A stretch of DNA of 64,000 nt from Brevibacillus agri. GTDB lineage: Bacteria > Bacillota > Bacilli > Brevibacillales > Brevibacillaceae. The stretch lies in contig NZ_CP026363.1 of NCBI RefSeq assembly GCF_004117055.1, forward strand, positions 4,822,501-4,886,500, written 5' to 3'. Numbering within the stretch: position 1 is the first letter of the stretch; each line of letters begins with the position of its first letter. Below the pieces are notes generated by a model that had not been told where the DNA came from, ran no database searches, and was given only the letters and a program-made list of their open reading frames with translations. The position numbers and the translations under genes were made by a program. Positions 1-8,852 of this stretch are shown in pieces.

Positions 1-108
1 TCCTCCCTGCCCTGGGTTGAACTTATGGATTCTACACGATTTGTTCGTTTCCTGCTTGTCAACAGACAAAACCTTTGTATGCTATACTGTAATGTAGGAG
101 GAATGATG

Positions 109-483
109 ATGAAAAAAACTGAACGCCTGAGCAAAATCAAACGCATGCGCACATGGGGCAACTGGAGCATGGTGATCGGCATTTTGCTGATGTATACAGG
201 GTACGCTTTTTTCGGGGGATATCTGGACTTTATACCTTTCCTTGGCAACCTGTTAAAAGGCTCTCACATCTTCATGACGCTGCTTTTAATCATCGGCTTT
301 ATTTTGACGATGGGCAGCACTGTGTTGTTCATGATTTCCGGCATGGTTTCTACCTCTGCTCCCCAGGTGGAATGTCCTTCGTGCCAAAAAGTAACGAAGA
401 TGCTTGGAAAAGAAGATGCCTGTATGTTTTGCGGACAGCCATTGCGCTTGGAAGACGGACAGCCTCAGCAAAACCAGACATGA
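109..483 (+). CDS. ygzB: UPF0295 (YgzB-type) small membrane protein with a C-terminal zinc-ribbon-like tail
   Basis: About 124 residues. Two hydrophobic segments (about residues 19-36 and 55-85) are followed by a cytoplasmic tail with two CxxC pairs (C89/C92 and C105/C108), spaced like a small zinc ribbon. This layout and the tail sequence match the YgzB/UPF0295 family; its biochemical role is not known. Three in-frame ATGs stand at 103, 106 and 109. The ribosome binding site GTAGGAGG at 94-101 is 7 bases from the third, which I chose. In Bacillus subtilis ygzB follows perR; here a GH18 gene lies between them. A bidirectional terminator follows. Family call is strong, function unknown. Confidence 0.85.
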   Translation: MKKTERLSKIKRMRTWGNWSMVIGILLMYTGYAFFGGYLDFIPFLGNLLKGSHIFMTLLLIIGFILTMGSTVLFMISGMVSTSAPQVECPSCQKVTKMLGKEDACMFCGQPLRLEDGQPQQNQT

Positions 484-511
484 TTGGTGCCTCGACCTTG
501 CGATACACAAT

Positions 512-560
512 AAGCCACCTGCACAATCCCGTCTTACGGGCAGCAGGTGGCTTCTTTTTT
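512..560. terminator. Bidirectional rho-independent terminator
   Basis: An 11-bp perfect stem (AAGCCACCTGC at 512-522 with its complement at 543-553) with a T-run on the + side. It serves ygzB on the + strand and the convergent GH18 gene on the - strand. Confidence 0.85.
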
Positions 561-2311
561 TACTGAGCCGTTATGGCGCTTTTCAAGCCTTCTTCGATGG
601 CCGGCCAAATCTCCGGCTCTTCAAATCCGCGCCGCCACGAAGCGACTCCGGCCAGATCGTACTTTTTGACCAGCTCGATCCGCTTTTTCATGGAAGAGAC
701 ATCCTCCAGCCACATCTTGTAGACATTCCCGTCTTTCGGATCGCGATATTCCACGTATTGTTGGCCGGATGCTTCGTCGAGAACAGGCGTAAGCTTTCGC
801 TCCTGCACCCATTCTTGCGCCCTTGGCATGGACAGCGCTTTGGAGCTTACCTTGATTGTGCCGTCAGCCTGCTTGGCTTCCGTCCACAGTCTCGTGTAAA
901 AAGGAACGCCCAGCAGCAGCTTTTCGTTTGGCACTTCCTCGAGCACGCCTTGCAAGCCTGCTTCCACCCAAGGCAGCGAAGCGACCGAGCCTGCTTTTGG
1001 ACTCGCCGCCCAATGCTCATCGTATGTCATGACAGCCATGTAGTCGACCACCTGGGCCAATGCCTTGCGATCAAAAAACATCGACCACGTCTTCGCATTG
1101 GACTTGATGGTGACATCAATGGAAACGGTCAGCCCTTGCTGGTGCAAATACGGCGTCAGCTCGCGAACAAACTGGACGAGCCGCTCCTTGTCTTCGTAGT
1201 ACACATTTTCAAAGTCGATGTTGATGCCGTCCAGATCGTACAGGTGCGCGTAGTGAATGAGCTGGGCGATCAGCTTGTCTCGTTTGTCGTAGCTGCCGAG
1301 CACCGCTTGGGTCCAGTCCGGATTGAAGCCGTTCGTGACCAGCCCCCACACCTGATAGCCGCGCTTGTGCGCCCATTTCACATACGCCGGGTCAGCCCTG
1401 TTCAAAAGCGTCCCTTCTGCATCCTTCAGCTCAAACCAGGTGGGCGAGACGACATTGACGCCAGGCAACGCCCCGATTTGGGCGACGTTCGGATTTTTAT
1501 TGACAACATGCTCCCAGACCATGTTTACCTTTTCGCCATTCGGCTTCCACGCAGCTTGCCCCTCGGAAGAAGTGGCGTGCTGCAAGGTGACCTTCCGCTT
1601 GCTCGCCATCTCCAGGCTTTTCTCCGGGAGAAAGCCCGCGATTCCGGAAGCGGTCAACACGCGGTAGTAGCCTTCCTGCTGGCCGAGCACATCGACCAGT
1701 TCTCCGGCAGATAGCTCGGCAACGATCGGAGTGCGGTGCGAAGCGCCAACGCGAACGGGTTGTTTTTCCTCGTCGCTGACGACTTTTGCCTGCCCGATTT
1801 CGTACCCTTCCTGCTCCACCGTGAGGACGCCTGTATCCGCTTTGCGCTCAAAAGCAAAAGGATACAGCTTTTCCAATGGATCAAGCGGCACGTAGCGAGT
1901 CCCGCCCACTTCCTTGACCGGCACCTGCAAATTGACCGGCTGCTTGTTCAGATGGGCGACTACTTCGCCGCTCTCCATCCTGAGCACTTTGTCCTTCGTC
2001 GTCACGATCACCGACTTGGTAGGCTCATCCCAAAAGATCGCCGGATCAATCTTTTCCTTGATAAAGTCAAAAGGCAGCAAGATTTGCTCCGCCTCCAGCA
2101 AATACGAAGCATCCGCCCGCTGTCCTTCGTAGACGATGACTGCTTTGTCGCCGTCGTACGGCTGGACGTGCTCGGTCGAAGCGCGCAGCACGAAAAACCA
2201 GTATATGCTGCCGAAAATTGCAAGCAAGAAAAGCATCAGCGCAAAAAGCCTGCGCATTGCCCTTCTCCGTCTACGCCTGGGGCGAGGTGCCATTCCAAGC
2301 TGCATGTTCAT
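560..2311 (-). CDS. Membrane-anchored glycoside hydrolase family 18 protein with copper-amine-oxidase-like and SH3 domains
   Basis: 583 residues. An Arg-rich N terminus and one hydrophobic anchor (about residues 19-42) precede a copper-amine-oxidase N-terminal-like region (about 50-165), a bacterial SH3-type domain (about 185-235) and a GH18 barrel (about 260-575). The GH18 signature DGINIDFE is present, with E368 as the predicted acid/base. Proteins with this layout are spore or cell-wall N-acetylglucosaminidases acting on peptidoglycan outside the membrane; the substrate here is inferred. Start: GGGAGGAGG lies 8-9 bases upstream of the ATG. A consensus promoter is at 2356-2384. Confidence in the GH18 fold is high, in exact substrate moderate. 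Confidence 0.88.
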   Translation of the reverse strand: MNMQLGMAPRPRRRRRRAMRRLFALMLFLLAIFGSIYWFFVLRASTEHVQPYDGDKAVIVYEGQRADASYLLEAEQILLPFDFIKEKIDPAIFWDEPTKSVIVTTKDKVLRMESGEVVAHLNKQPVNLQVPVKEVGGTRYVPLDPLEKLYPFAFERKADTGVLTVEQEGYEIGQAKVVSDEEKQPVRVGASHRTPIVAELSAGELVDVLGQQEGYYRVLTASGIAGFLPEKSLEMASKRKVTLQHATSSEGQAAWKPNGEKVNMVWEHVVNKNPNVAQIGALPGVNVVSPTWFELKDAEGTLLNRADPAYVKWAHKRGYQVWGLVTNGFNPDWTQAVLGSYDKRDKLIAQLIHYAHLYDLDGINIDFENVYYEDKERLVQFVRELTPYLHQQGLTVSIDVTIKSNAKTWSMFFDRKALAQVVDYMAVMTYDEHWAASPKAGSVASLPWVEAGLQGVLEEVPNEKLLLGVPFYTRLWTEAKQADGTIKVSSKALSMPRAQEWVQERKLTPVLDEASGQQYVEYRDPKDGNVYKMWLEDVSSMKKRIELVKKYDLAGVASWRRGFEEPEIWPAIEEGLKSAITAQ

Positions 2312-2355
2312 GGCCTGTTCCTCCTCCCAGCCAAATAAGCCCGCACGCGGACCAG

Positions 2356-2384
2356 ATTGTATGCATTCGTCATTCGTCTGTCAA
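2356..2384 (-). promoter_or_regulatory. SigA-type promoter of the GH18 gene
   Basis: On the - strand: -35 TTGACA (2379-2384), 17-bp spacer, -10 TACAAT (2356-2361). It is about 45 bases upstream of the GH18 start. Confidence 0.7.
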
Positions 2385-2504
2385 TTCGATCATAACGTGG
2401 CTTCAAACGATTCACAACCTTTTGTCTACTGGAAAAAACGAGAGACAAGCCCCGCTCTCCCCCAAAAAAAGACGTTTGAACAGTCAAAACGTTACACCTT
2501 TCAA

Positions 2505-2559
2505 CAGAAAAACACCTTCTATCTCAACTTGCTAAGCTTTCGTTGAGACAAAAGGTGTT
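2505..2559 (-). terminator. Terminator downstream of perR
   Basis: On the - strand an interrupted stem pairs AACACCTT and GTTGAG blocks (2511-2559) and ends in TTTTTCTG. It follows the perR stop by about 20 bases. Confidence 0.7.
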
Positions 2560-2577
2560 CGTCCGTACAGCTTCATT

Positions 2578-3012
2578 TTAGTGGGCGCTCTTTTGACAGG
2601 ACTCGCAGATGCCATATACTTCCATACGATGTCCGGTAACTTTAAACCCGATGTCTTTTGCGGCAGCTTCTTCCGCCTCCCGCAAATACGGGAAATGGAA
2701 GTCCCGGATCGCCCCGCAATTGGAACAGATCGCGTGGTAATGATCTTCCTCCACATTGGCATCGAAGCGACTGGACGCGTCCCCGTAGGTAAGCTCAATC
2801 ACCAGGCCCGCATCTTTAAAAACCCGCAGGTTATTGTAAATCGTTGCGACGCTCATGTTCGGGAATTTACCTTCGAGAGCTTTGTATATTTCGTCAGCCG
2901 TCGGGTGAGTCATCGTCTCCAGCAGGTACGTTAAAATGGCATGGCGCTGAGGTGTCATCCGAACCCCGGTGTTTTTGAGGATTTCTACAGCTTTTTCCAC
3001 ACGCTGTGTCAT
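2578..3012 (-). CDS. perR: Peroxide-responsive Fur-family repressor PerR
   Basis: 144 residues from the chosen start. An N-terminal winged helix (about residues 1-80) is followed by the Fur dimerisation domain. Regulatory metal ligands expected for PerR are visible at H36, D84, H91, H93 and D104, and the structural zinc site as CxxC pairs C96/C99 and C136/C139. PerR represses peroxide-defence genes and is inactivated by Fe-catalysed histidine oxidation. A longer frame starts at 3057, but it would run into the promoter; MTQRV at 3012 with GGGGTG upstream matches the family length. A PerR-box-like palindrome overlaps its promoter, suggesting autoregulation. The downstream terminator ends the unit. 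Confidence 0.93.
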   Translation of the reverse strand: MTQRVEKAVEILKNTGVRMTPQRHAILTYLLETMTHPTADEIYKALEGKFPNMSVATIYNNLRVFKDAGLVIELTYGDASSRFDANVEEDHYHAICSNCGAIRDFHFPYLREAEEAAAKDIGFKVTGHRMEVYGICESCQKSAH

Positions 3013-3073
3013 AATTGTCACACCCCACAGTCTTTCGCAAGACAAAAGATCAGTCAATCCTGTTTGTCATTGA

Positions 3074-3121
3074 TTAGAATTACTTTAAATAAGTGTACGT
3101 CTATTCGGCGAAAACTGTCAA
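3074..3121 (-). promoter_or_regulatory. perR promoter with PerR-box-like operator
   Basis: On the - strand: -35 TTGACA (3116-3121), 18-bp spacer, -10 TACACT (3092-3097). Just downstream, 3074-3088 reads TTAGAATTACTTTAA, matching 11 of the 14 fixed positions of the PerR box TTATAATnATTATAA. Its position over the start point is typical for autorepression. Confidence 0.7.
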
Positions 3122-3169
3122 TATCCATTACGCGGAATTGAGGAGAAAGAACTGGAAATCGAGCTTCCC

Positions 3170-3904
3170 TCAAGAAATGCTTGGCTCCTTTTTCGCTTTG
3201 GGCTTCGCTTTCGGCTTGGCGGCTTGTTTGCCAGCTTGCTTCGCAGGCGCCTTTTTCTCTGCTTTTTTGGCCTCCGTCAGAGCGTATTTGCACATGGATT
3301 GCAGCGGACATTGATCGCACTTCGGATTGCGCGCCGCACAGATTCTTCTGCCGTGCCAGATCAGCCAATGGTGGGCATCCGACCACTTTTCGCGCGGGAT
3401 GCGCTTCATCAGTTGGCGCTCCACTTCGTCTACGTTGTCGCTTTTGGCAAGACCGAGGCGGTTCGCCACGCGGAACACGTGAGTATCGACCGCAATAGCC
3501 GGGACGCCAAACGCATTGGAGAGAACGACATTGGCCGTCTTCCTCCCTACGCCCGGCAACGCTTCCAGCTCGGCATGCGTTTGCGGCACCTCCCCGTTGT
3601 ACTTTTCAAACAAGATTCTACAGGCCTCCAAAATGTTTTTGCTCTTATTTTTATACAAGCCCAGCCCTTTTATATGCTCTTCCATTTCTTCCTGGGTGAG
3701 ATGCAGGTAGTGCTCCGGCCGGTTCAGCTCTTTAAACATCGGCTCGGTAATCTCGTTCACCCGCTTATCCGTGCACTGTGCCGAAAGAATGGTCGCGATC
3801 AACAGCTCAAACGGGGTTGTATAGTTCAATTCGCAGTGGGCATCCGGGTACATTTGCTGAAGCGTATCCAAAATGTCTGCGACGGGTACTTTGCGTTGTG
3901 CCAT
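3170..3904 (-). CDS. nth: Endonuclease III, DNA glycosylase/AP lyase
   Basis: 244 residues. It removes oxidised pyrimidines from DNA and cleaves at the resulting abasic site. The helix-hairpin-helix LPGVGRKTA carries the catalytic lysine, and VDTHV carries the catalytic aspartate about 18 residues later. A [4Fe-4S] cluster motif C-X6-C-X2-C-X5-C follows near residue 190-206. A Lys/Ala/Pro-rich tail of about 35 residues extends beyond the family core and looks disordered. The start is ATG with AAAAGGGGG upstream. It lies next to perR, so both genes concern oxidative damage, but perR has its own promoter. Confidence 0.95.
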   Translation of the reverse strand: MAQRKVPVADILDTLQQMYPDAHCELNYTTPFELLIATILSAQCTDKRVNEITEPMFKELNRPEHYLHLTQEEMEEHIKGLGLYKNKSKNILEACRILFEKYNGEVPQTHAELEALPGVGRKTANVVLSNAFGVPAIAVDTHVFRVANRLGLAKSDNVDEVERQLMKRIPREKWSDAHHWLIWHGRRICAARNPKCDQCPLQSMCKYALTEAKKAEKKAPAKQAGKQAAKPKAKPKAKKEPSIS

Positions 3905-4031
3905 AAATATATCCCCCTTTTTCCTACATTATACCGATCTTGATCGGCTCGGCAATCGTCGCAAGCAATAGCACGATGCCGCTGTGCTGATGTAAAATGG
4001 GCTTGGAAAGATTTAACGGGGGGCGATACGC

Positions 4032-4937
4032 ATGAAGGTTTTCCTGACGGGAGCTACCGGATTTGTCGGCAAAGGCGTGTTGGAGCGGCTGATTGCCGAA
4101 GGTCACGATGCCGTTTGCTTGACGCGGCCAGGCTCAAAAGACAAGCTGCACCACGGGCAGGCCGGGCCGGGAAGCGTCTCTCTGGCAGCAGGAGACATAT
4201 TGGACGTCGAATCGCTGAAAAGCGCCATGGCAGGCTGCGAGGCGGTCATTCACCTGGTCGGAATCATTCGCGAGCAGCCGGGCAAAGGGATTACGTTTCC
4301 CAAAATTCACGTCGAGGGCACGAAAAACGTCGTGGAGGCAGCGAAGCAGGCGGGCGTAAAGCGCTTCGTCCACATGAGCGCCCTCGGTTCCAGAGCAAAC
4401 GCGACAAGCGCCTACCACCGCACAAAGTACGAAGCCGAGCAGCTCGTGATCGCAAGCGGAATCCCGTACGTCATTTTTCAGCCATCGGTCATCTTCGGTC
4501 CGGGCGACGAGTTCGTCAACATGCTCGCGGATCTGGTGCGCATGCCTGTCACTCCTGTTATCGGCGACGGCTCCTATCCTTTGCAGCCCGTAGCGCGGAA
4601 AACGGTAGCGGATGTGTTTGTCCAGGCATTGAGCCTGCCCGCTGCGACGAATCAAATCTATGAAACGGGCGGGCCTGATCCGATCTCCTACGGAGAAATA
4701 CTCGATGCCATCGGCGAGGCAATCGGCAAAAAGCGGGTTCGCAAAGTGCACATCCCGCTCGCCTTCATGAAGCCTGTCGTCAACATGCTGGAGGGCTTCT
4801 CGTTTTTTCCGATCACCAACACGCAACTGACCATGCTGCTCGAAGGCAATGCCTGCCGCGACGGCCAGCGGCTGTACGACACTTTTCCTACTGAAAAAAT
4901 CGCGTTTCGCCCAGGAATCTCTACTTACCTCCGATAG
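4032..4937 (+). CDS. NDUFA9-like atypical short-chain dehydrogenase/NAD(P)-binding protein
   Basis: 301 residues. The Rossmann nucleotide-binding motif TGATGFVG is at residues 7-14, followed by the YHRTKYEAE active-site-like segment (about 133-141) of extended/atypical SDRs. The sequence groups by eye with complex I NDUFA9-like NAD(P)H-binding proteins, which are often assigned only as epimerase-like. The substrate is unknown. The ribosome binding site is G-rich (GGGGGGCG) but not canonical. Both neighbours are on the opposite strand, so it is a single-gene unit closed by the terminator at 5015-5068. Confidence 0.82.
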   Translation: MKVFLTGATGFVGKGVLERLIAEGHDAVCLTRPGSKDKLHHGQAGPGSVSLAAGDILDVESLKSAMAGCEAVIHLVGIIREQPGKGITFPKIHVEGTKNVVEAAKQAGVKRFVHMSALGSRANATSAYHRTKYEAEQLVIASGIPYVIFQPSVIFGPGDEFVNMLADLVRMPVTPVIGDGSYPLQPVARKTVADVFVQALSLPAATNQIYETGGPDPISYGEILDAIGEAIGKKRVRKVHIPLAFMKPVVNMLEGFSFFPITNTQLTMLLEGNACRDGQRLYDTFPTEKIAFRPGISTYLR

Positions 4938-5014
4938 ATAGTATTGGCTCAAGCAAAAGGGGCCTGTCCCCAACCAAACGCATGAATCCAGCCAACAGCC
5001 AGATGTTTTCACAC

Positions 5015-5068
5015 AAAAAAGGGGCGTCTCCAAGCCGGACAGTCGACTTATGGGACAACCCCTTTTTG
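5015..5068. terminator. Bidirectional terminator
   Basis: A stem built on AAAAGGGG and CCCCTTTT with U-runs on both sides sits between the convergent SDR gene and the cobalamin adenosyltransferase gene. Confidence 0.75.
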
Positions 5069-5069
5069 C

Positions 5070-5618
5070 TTATTCATGCAGCGTTTTTTCCACGGAGCCT
5101 GTCTCTTTGTTTACGTGACGGGCGACGACGAAAAGATAGTCGGACAATCGGTTGAGATATTTGACGACTGCCGGATTTACCTGCTCTTGCTGCGCCACAT
5201 GGACGGCTTTGCGCTCGGCGCGTCTGACAACCGTGCGGGCAATATGGAAGGCAGCGGCAGCGGGATGGCCGCCCGGCAAAATGAAGTTGGTGAGCATCGG
5301 CAGCCCTGCGTCCAGCTTGTCGATTTGCTCCTCCAGAAACGTCACATCCTCTTCGCCGATCGGCCAACCTACTTTTTTCCCTTCCGGTGTGGCAAGCTCC
5401 GCGCCTACATGGAACAGCTTGGTTTGAATGATGTGAAACACATCCTGCAACTCCTGCCACGCCTCCGTTGCGGGCAACAGGGACAGGGCCAGCCCGATTT
5501 GCGAGTTGGCCTCGTCGCACGTGCCGTATGCCTCGACGCGATCCGCGAACTTCGGCACGCGCACGCCCGCCACCAGTGAAGTCTCGCCTTTATCCCCTGA
5601 TTTCGTGTAAATCTTCAT
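5070..5618 (-). CDS. Corrinoid (cob(I)alamin) adenosyltransferase, PduO/MMAB type
   Basis: 182 residues. It transfers the 5'-deoxyadenosyl group of ATP to cob(I)alamin to make coenzyme B12. The family N terminus MKIYTKSGDKGETSL is intact (ATP-binding loop), as is a C-terminal segment containing RLSDYLFVVAR. The open frame extends 23 codons upstream, but MKIYTKSGD is the usual start and has GGCGGGGG before it. It is the last gene of a - strand run (M42 peptidase, methyltransferase, this gene) with gaps of 9 and 46 bases. Confidence 0.92.
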   Translation of the reverse strand: MKIYTKSGDKGETSLVAGVRVPKFADRVEAYGTCDEANSQIGLALSLLPATEAWQELQDVFHIIQTKLFHVGAELATPEGKKVGWPIGEEDVTFLEEQIDKLDAGLPMLTNFILPGGHPAAAAFHIARTVVRRAERKAVHVAQQEQVNPAVVKYLNRLSDYLFVVARHVNKETGSVEKTLHE

Positions 5619-5664
5619 CCGTATCCCCCGCCTTTTTTCTTTGTCTGGAAAGTCTGGAAAGGTG

Positions 5665-6426
5665 CTACACCGACTCGCAAACGACAATCAATTCCGTGCT
5701 GCTCGCATCAAAAGGCGCTTTGGCAAAGTTGCCGTACCGCCTGGTCACCTTCAGCCCGTTCAGGCGCAAAAGGTGGTGAAGCTCGGTCGGAAAAATATAG
5801 CGCAGCACAAAGCGTCCATTCACTCGTTCAACCACAGTGCCGCGCGCATCTGTGCGCTCGTACATGCGGGTCACTTCGCACAGTTGCTGGAAGTGGTCGT
5901 AGCGGGTGTAATCCCACATCAACACTTCTCCCCCGGACGGCAGTGGATACGTTCCGCGCAGCGACATCTTTTCATTTTCTTCGTAAAAATGATTGATTTT
6001 GGGCACAAACACGTTCATCGCAAGCTTTCCGCCAGGTGCCAGATGCTTGCGAATACAGCCGAGCGCCTTCATCTGCTCCTGAATGTGCAACAGGTGCAAA
6101 AACGAGCGGAACGGGATCATGATGAGTGAAAAAGTCTCGCCAAGATCGAAGCTGCGCATGTCTCCCTGAAGCAGCGTAAGCCCTGTGGTCACGCCTTGCT
6201 CTTGTGCCTTTTCCTGCGCGCGCGCCAGCATCTCCTGTGACAAGTCAATGCCCGTCACCTCGATCCCGGCCTGGGCGACCGGAATCGCGATTCTCCCGGT
6301 GCCGCAAGCAAGATCGAGCACTTTGCCGCCAGCCTGCTTCGCTTCTTCCAGGTAAAAATCGACGTCGCCCGCAACGCCGCGCTGCGTCAAATCGTAGTAA
6401 TCGGCCCATTGATACATATTGCTCAT
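5665..6426 (-). CDS. Class I SAM-dependent methyltransferase
   Basis: 253 residues. The SAM-binding motif I VLDLACGTGRIAI (about residues 36-48) and motif II acidic residue (GIDLSQEML, about 59-67) place it in the small-molecule methyltransferase superfamily. The C-terminal half is a mixed alpha/beta region that does not reveal the substrate. A clean AGGAGG lies 5 bases upstream of the ATG. It lies 9 bases downstream of the M42 peptidase gene, so co-transcription is likely; functional coupling with that gene or with the adenosyltransferase is unproven. Confidence 0.85.
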   Translation of the reverse strand: MSNMYQWADYYDLTQRGVAGDVDFYLEEAKQAGGKVLDLACGTGRIAIPVAQAGIEVTGIDLSQEMLARAQEKAQEQGVTTGLTLLQGDMRSFDLGETFSLIMIPFRSFLHLLHIQEQMKALGCIRKHLAPGGKLAMNVFVPKINHFYEENEKMSLRGTYPLPSGGEVLMWDYTRYDHFQQLCEVTRMYERTDARGTVVERVNGRFVLRYIFPTELHHLLRLNGLKVTRRYGNFAKAPFDASSTELIVVCESV

Positions 6427-6435
6427 GCCGTCCTC

Positions 6436-7488
6436 CTATGCTTGCATTTCCTCGGAAGCCAGGTAAGCCATGATGAGCTTCGCCGTATTTTCCAGCGCTT
6501 CTTTGTGCGTGCGCTCATGGGAGTGGGAGGCGTCCACGCCAGGGCCGATCAGCCCGTGGACGATGTCGTACCCTGACCGCAACGCCGCGCTCGCGTCTGA
6601 GTTGTAATACGAGTAAATGTCTACCGCGTAGTTCAAGCCGTTTTCTTTGGCCAGTCGGGTCAAATGGCTGCGCAAACCGTAGTGGTACGGCCCGGAGGAA
6701 TCCTTCGCGCAAATGGAGACGCAGTATTCGTCTGTCGTCTGGCCGTCGCCGATCGCGCCCATATCCACCGCCAAATACTCCACGACGTTTGCCGGAATGC
6801 TGGAATTGCCGCCATAGCCGATCTCTTCGTTGTTGCTGATAAAAAAGTGCGTGGTGTATGGCAGTTGCTGCCCGGATTCGCGAAGCTCCTTCAGCACGCC
6901 GAGCAAAATGGCGACGCTCGCCTTGTCATCAATGTGCCGGGACTTGATGAAGCCGCTGTCGGTGACGGTCACGCGCGGGTCGAAGGAGACAAAATCCCCG
7001 ACGGAAATGCCCAGCTCCTGCACCTGCTCCCTGTTTGTCACTTTTTCGTCCAGGCGCACTTCCATGTTGACGTCTGTTCTTTCCGCCTTGCCTGCATCGC
7101 GGCCGTACACGTGGACGGAAGCCTTCGAGGACAAAATCGTTCCGGTGACGAGGCGGCCGCTCGCGGTTTCCACCGTGCAATGCTCCCCTTCAATTGCATT
7201 GAACTCAAAGCCGCCGATCAAAGTCAGCTTCAAACGGCCGTTGCTTTTGATTTCCTTGACCATCGCGCCAAGCGTATCGACGTGCGCTGTCAGCAGGCGC
7301 GCCTTGTCGTCACGCGCTCCCGGCACAGTCGCTACAATCGCGCCTTTGTTCGTCCGCTTGTACTCGACGCCGAGCTGTTCCAGCTCCTGCGCTACCCACG
7401 CCATGACTTTGGCTGTGTTGCCGGACGGACTCGGGATGTTCGCCAATTGGCAAAAGGATTGAACCACATACTCTGTAGACACACTCAT
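6436..7488 (-). CDS. M42-family metallopeptidase (glutamyl/leucyl aminopeptidase type)
   Basis: 350 residues. Metal-binding segments of the M42 fold are present: LLTAHVDTLG (first His/Asp), HIDDKAS (bridging Asp), NNEEIGYGG (catalytic Glu and ligand) and VDMGAIGDG. These cytoplasmic dinuclear aminopeptidases trim peptides and commonly form large shells. A few family members were historically annotated as endoglucanases, which is not supported by the fold. First gene of the - strand run with the methyltransferase; ribosome binding site GAGGAGCA before the ATG. Confidence 0.9.
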   Translation of the reverse strand: MSVSTEYVVQSFCQLANIPSPSGNTAKVMAWVAQELEQLGVEYKRTNKGAIVATVPGARDDKARLLTAHVDTLGAMVKEIKSNGRLKLTLIGGFEFNAIEGEHCTVETASGRLVTGTILSSKASVHVYGRDAGKAERTDVNMEVRLDEKVTNREQVQELGISVGDFVSFDPRVTVTDSGFIKSRHIDDKASVAILLGVLKELRESGQQLPYTTHFFISNNEEIGYGGNSSIPANVVEYLAVDMGAIGDGQTTDEYCVSICAKDSSGPYHYGLRSHLTRLAKENGLNYAVDIYSYYNSDASAALRSGYDIVHGLIGPGVDASHSHERTHKEALENTAKLIMAYLASEEMQA

Positions 7489-7522
7489 GAAATGCTCCTC
7501 CTCTATGTATCAACTCTGCCTG

Positions 7523-7993
7523 TCAGCCTTGCAGCTCTTCCTTGATGAATTGAAGCACTTCCTGTACGTGCCCTTTCACCTTTACTTTTGGCCAGACCTT
7601 TGCGATGTTTCCTTCCTTGTCGATCACAAAGGTCGTCCGCTCGATCCCCATGTACTCGCGGCCGTACATTTTTTTCAGCACCCACACTCCGTACGCTTCT
7701 GCCACCTCGTGCTCCGGGTCTGCCAACAGCGGAAACGGCAGCTCGTGCTTGGCAATAAACTTGTCGTGCGATTTGACTGAATCCGGGCTGATCCCGAGTA
7801 CAACTGTATTCAGCTCAGCGAACTGCGGATGGTAGTCCCGGAAATCACACGCCTCTGTCGTGCAGCCTGGCGTCATGTCCTTCGGATAAAAATAAAGCAC
7901 AACATTTTTCCCGCGGAATTGGGAAAGTGAAATCGTCTGATCCTGATTGGCCTGCAATGTAAATAACGGCGCGGCTTGTCCGCTTGCGATCAT
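7523..7993 (-). CDS. bcp: Thioredoxin-dependent thiol peroxidase (Bcp-type peroxiredoxin)
   Basis: About 156 residues. It reduces hydrogen peroxide and organic hydroperoxides with thioredoxin as the electron source. The peroxidatic motif PGCTTEACDF supplies the active cysteine and, five residues on, the resolving cysteine of atypical 2-Cys Bcp enzymes. Two in-frame ATGs compete: the one at 7999 directly abuts GGAGGG, whereas the one at 7993 is 7 bases from GGAGG and is preferred. In Bacillus subtilis the homologue (ygaF) neighbours perR and gsaB; here perR is 4.5 kb away. Confidence 0.93.
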   Translation of the reverse strand: MIASGQAAPLFTLQANQDQTISLSQFRGKNVVLYFYPKDMTPGCTTEACDFRDYHPQFAELNTVVLGISPDSVKSHDKFIAKHELPFPLLADPEHEVAEAYGVWVLKKMYGREYMGIERTTFVIDKEGNIAKVWPKVKVKGHVQEVLQFIKEELQG

Positions 7994-8063
7994 GCTCATC
8001 CCTCCGTAAAAATCACTTGTCTCATTTTACCACAAGCTTACAGGCACTTCATCCGCATATACG

Positions 8064-8092
8064 TTGCGCTTTCAATCAGAAAACGATAGAAT
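8064..8092 (+). promoter_or_regulatory. Promoter of the winged-helix regulator gene
   Basis: -35 TTGCGC (8064-8069), 17-bp spacer, -10 TAGAAT (8087-8092), about 50 bases upstream of the start. Confidence 0.5.
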
Positions 8093-8144
8093 TAATTAAG
8101 AAAAATAAAAAAATGGCCTAGTCAGTTGGATGGTGAGAATTGGC

Positions 8145-8777
8145 ATGAAAGAGTTTTTTGAAGTAACCGATCCAGAAGCGCTTAAATCCCTTGCCATAGC
8201 AGAACGGGTTAAGATTTTAGAACTCTTCGAGGATTTGGAGCCGCGTACGGCCAAACAAATCGCTACGGAACTAGGCGAAAATGCTGCACGTCTTCACTAC
8301 CACGTGAAGGAGCTCGTGCGTGTTGGTTTGCTCGAACAGGTGGATACCCGCGTCAAAGGTTCCATCGTTGAGAAATATTACGAGCCAGTCGCCAAGGTGA
8401 TTCAGGTTAAGCTTCAGCTTATGATTGAGGAAAACGCACAGCAATTGAGTGACGTCATGTTCACTCCGTTTCGCACGACAGAAAAGGATCTCATGAGGAC
8501 ACTCAACCGCTTCGTGGCAAGCGATCAGGATGTTCGCAAGGAATACCAGAACACGTTTGCTTTTAACCTGACTGAATTTTATTTGAGCCAGGAAGAACGC
8601 AACCAACTGGTCGACGACATCAGCGATCTTTTGCAGAAGTACAAAGGCTTTAAAAACGAGCCGGGACGCCGCAAATTCAAGTTTTTCGACGTTCTGTTCC
8701 CGTTGACGCCTGCTGACCCGACTGACGATTCGGAAGAACCGTTTGAGGATGCAGACGATCAGGACAAGCCTCTGTAA
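8145..8777 (+). CDS. ArsR-like winged-helix transcriptional regulator
   Basis: About 210 residues. An N-terminal winged helix (about residues 5-85) contains RVKILELF, PRTAKQIATELG as helix 2-turn, and a recognition helix ARLHYHVKELVRVGLL, typical of HTH_20/ArsR-type domains. The remaining 120 residues are mostly helical with no recognisable ligand-binding motif and end in an acidic tail. No cysteine metal site is visible. Two starts are possible, 8130 and 8145; only the latter has a plausible Shine-Dalgarno-like GGTGAG at 7 bases. The gene stands alone with its own promoter and terminator. Target genes unknown. Confidence 0.8.
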   Translation: MKEFFEVTDPEALKSLAIAERVKILELFEDLEPRTAKQIATELGENAARLHYHVKELVRVGLLEQVDTRVKGSIVEKYYEPVAKVIQVKLQLMIEENAQQLSDVMFTPFRTTEKDLMRTLNRFVASDQDVRKEYQNTFAFNLTEFYLSQEERNQLVDDISDLLQKYKGFKNEPGRRKFKFFDVLFPLTPADPTDDSEEPFEDADDQDKPL

Positions 8778-8798
8778 AAAGCAGAGAACCACACCAGG

Positions 8799-8835
8799 AA
8801 AACCATCAAGAAAGATGGTTTTTCTTTGTTTTTCA
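8799..8835 (+). terminator. Rho-independent terminator
   Basis: Stem AAACCATC (8800-8807) with GATGGTTT (8814-8821) followed by a T-rich tract, directly after the regulator gene. Confidence 0.8.
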
Positions 8836-8852
8836 GCCCAAAAGGAGGGTGG

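Noticed and set aside
404-1714. 436-codon + strand frame antisense to the GH18 gene
   Set aside because: A shadow of the GC-rich GH18 coding sequence; no start context and no recognisable product.
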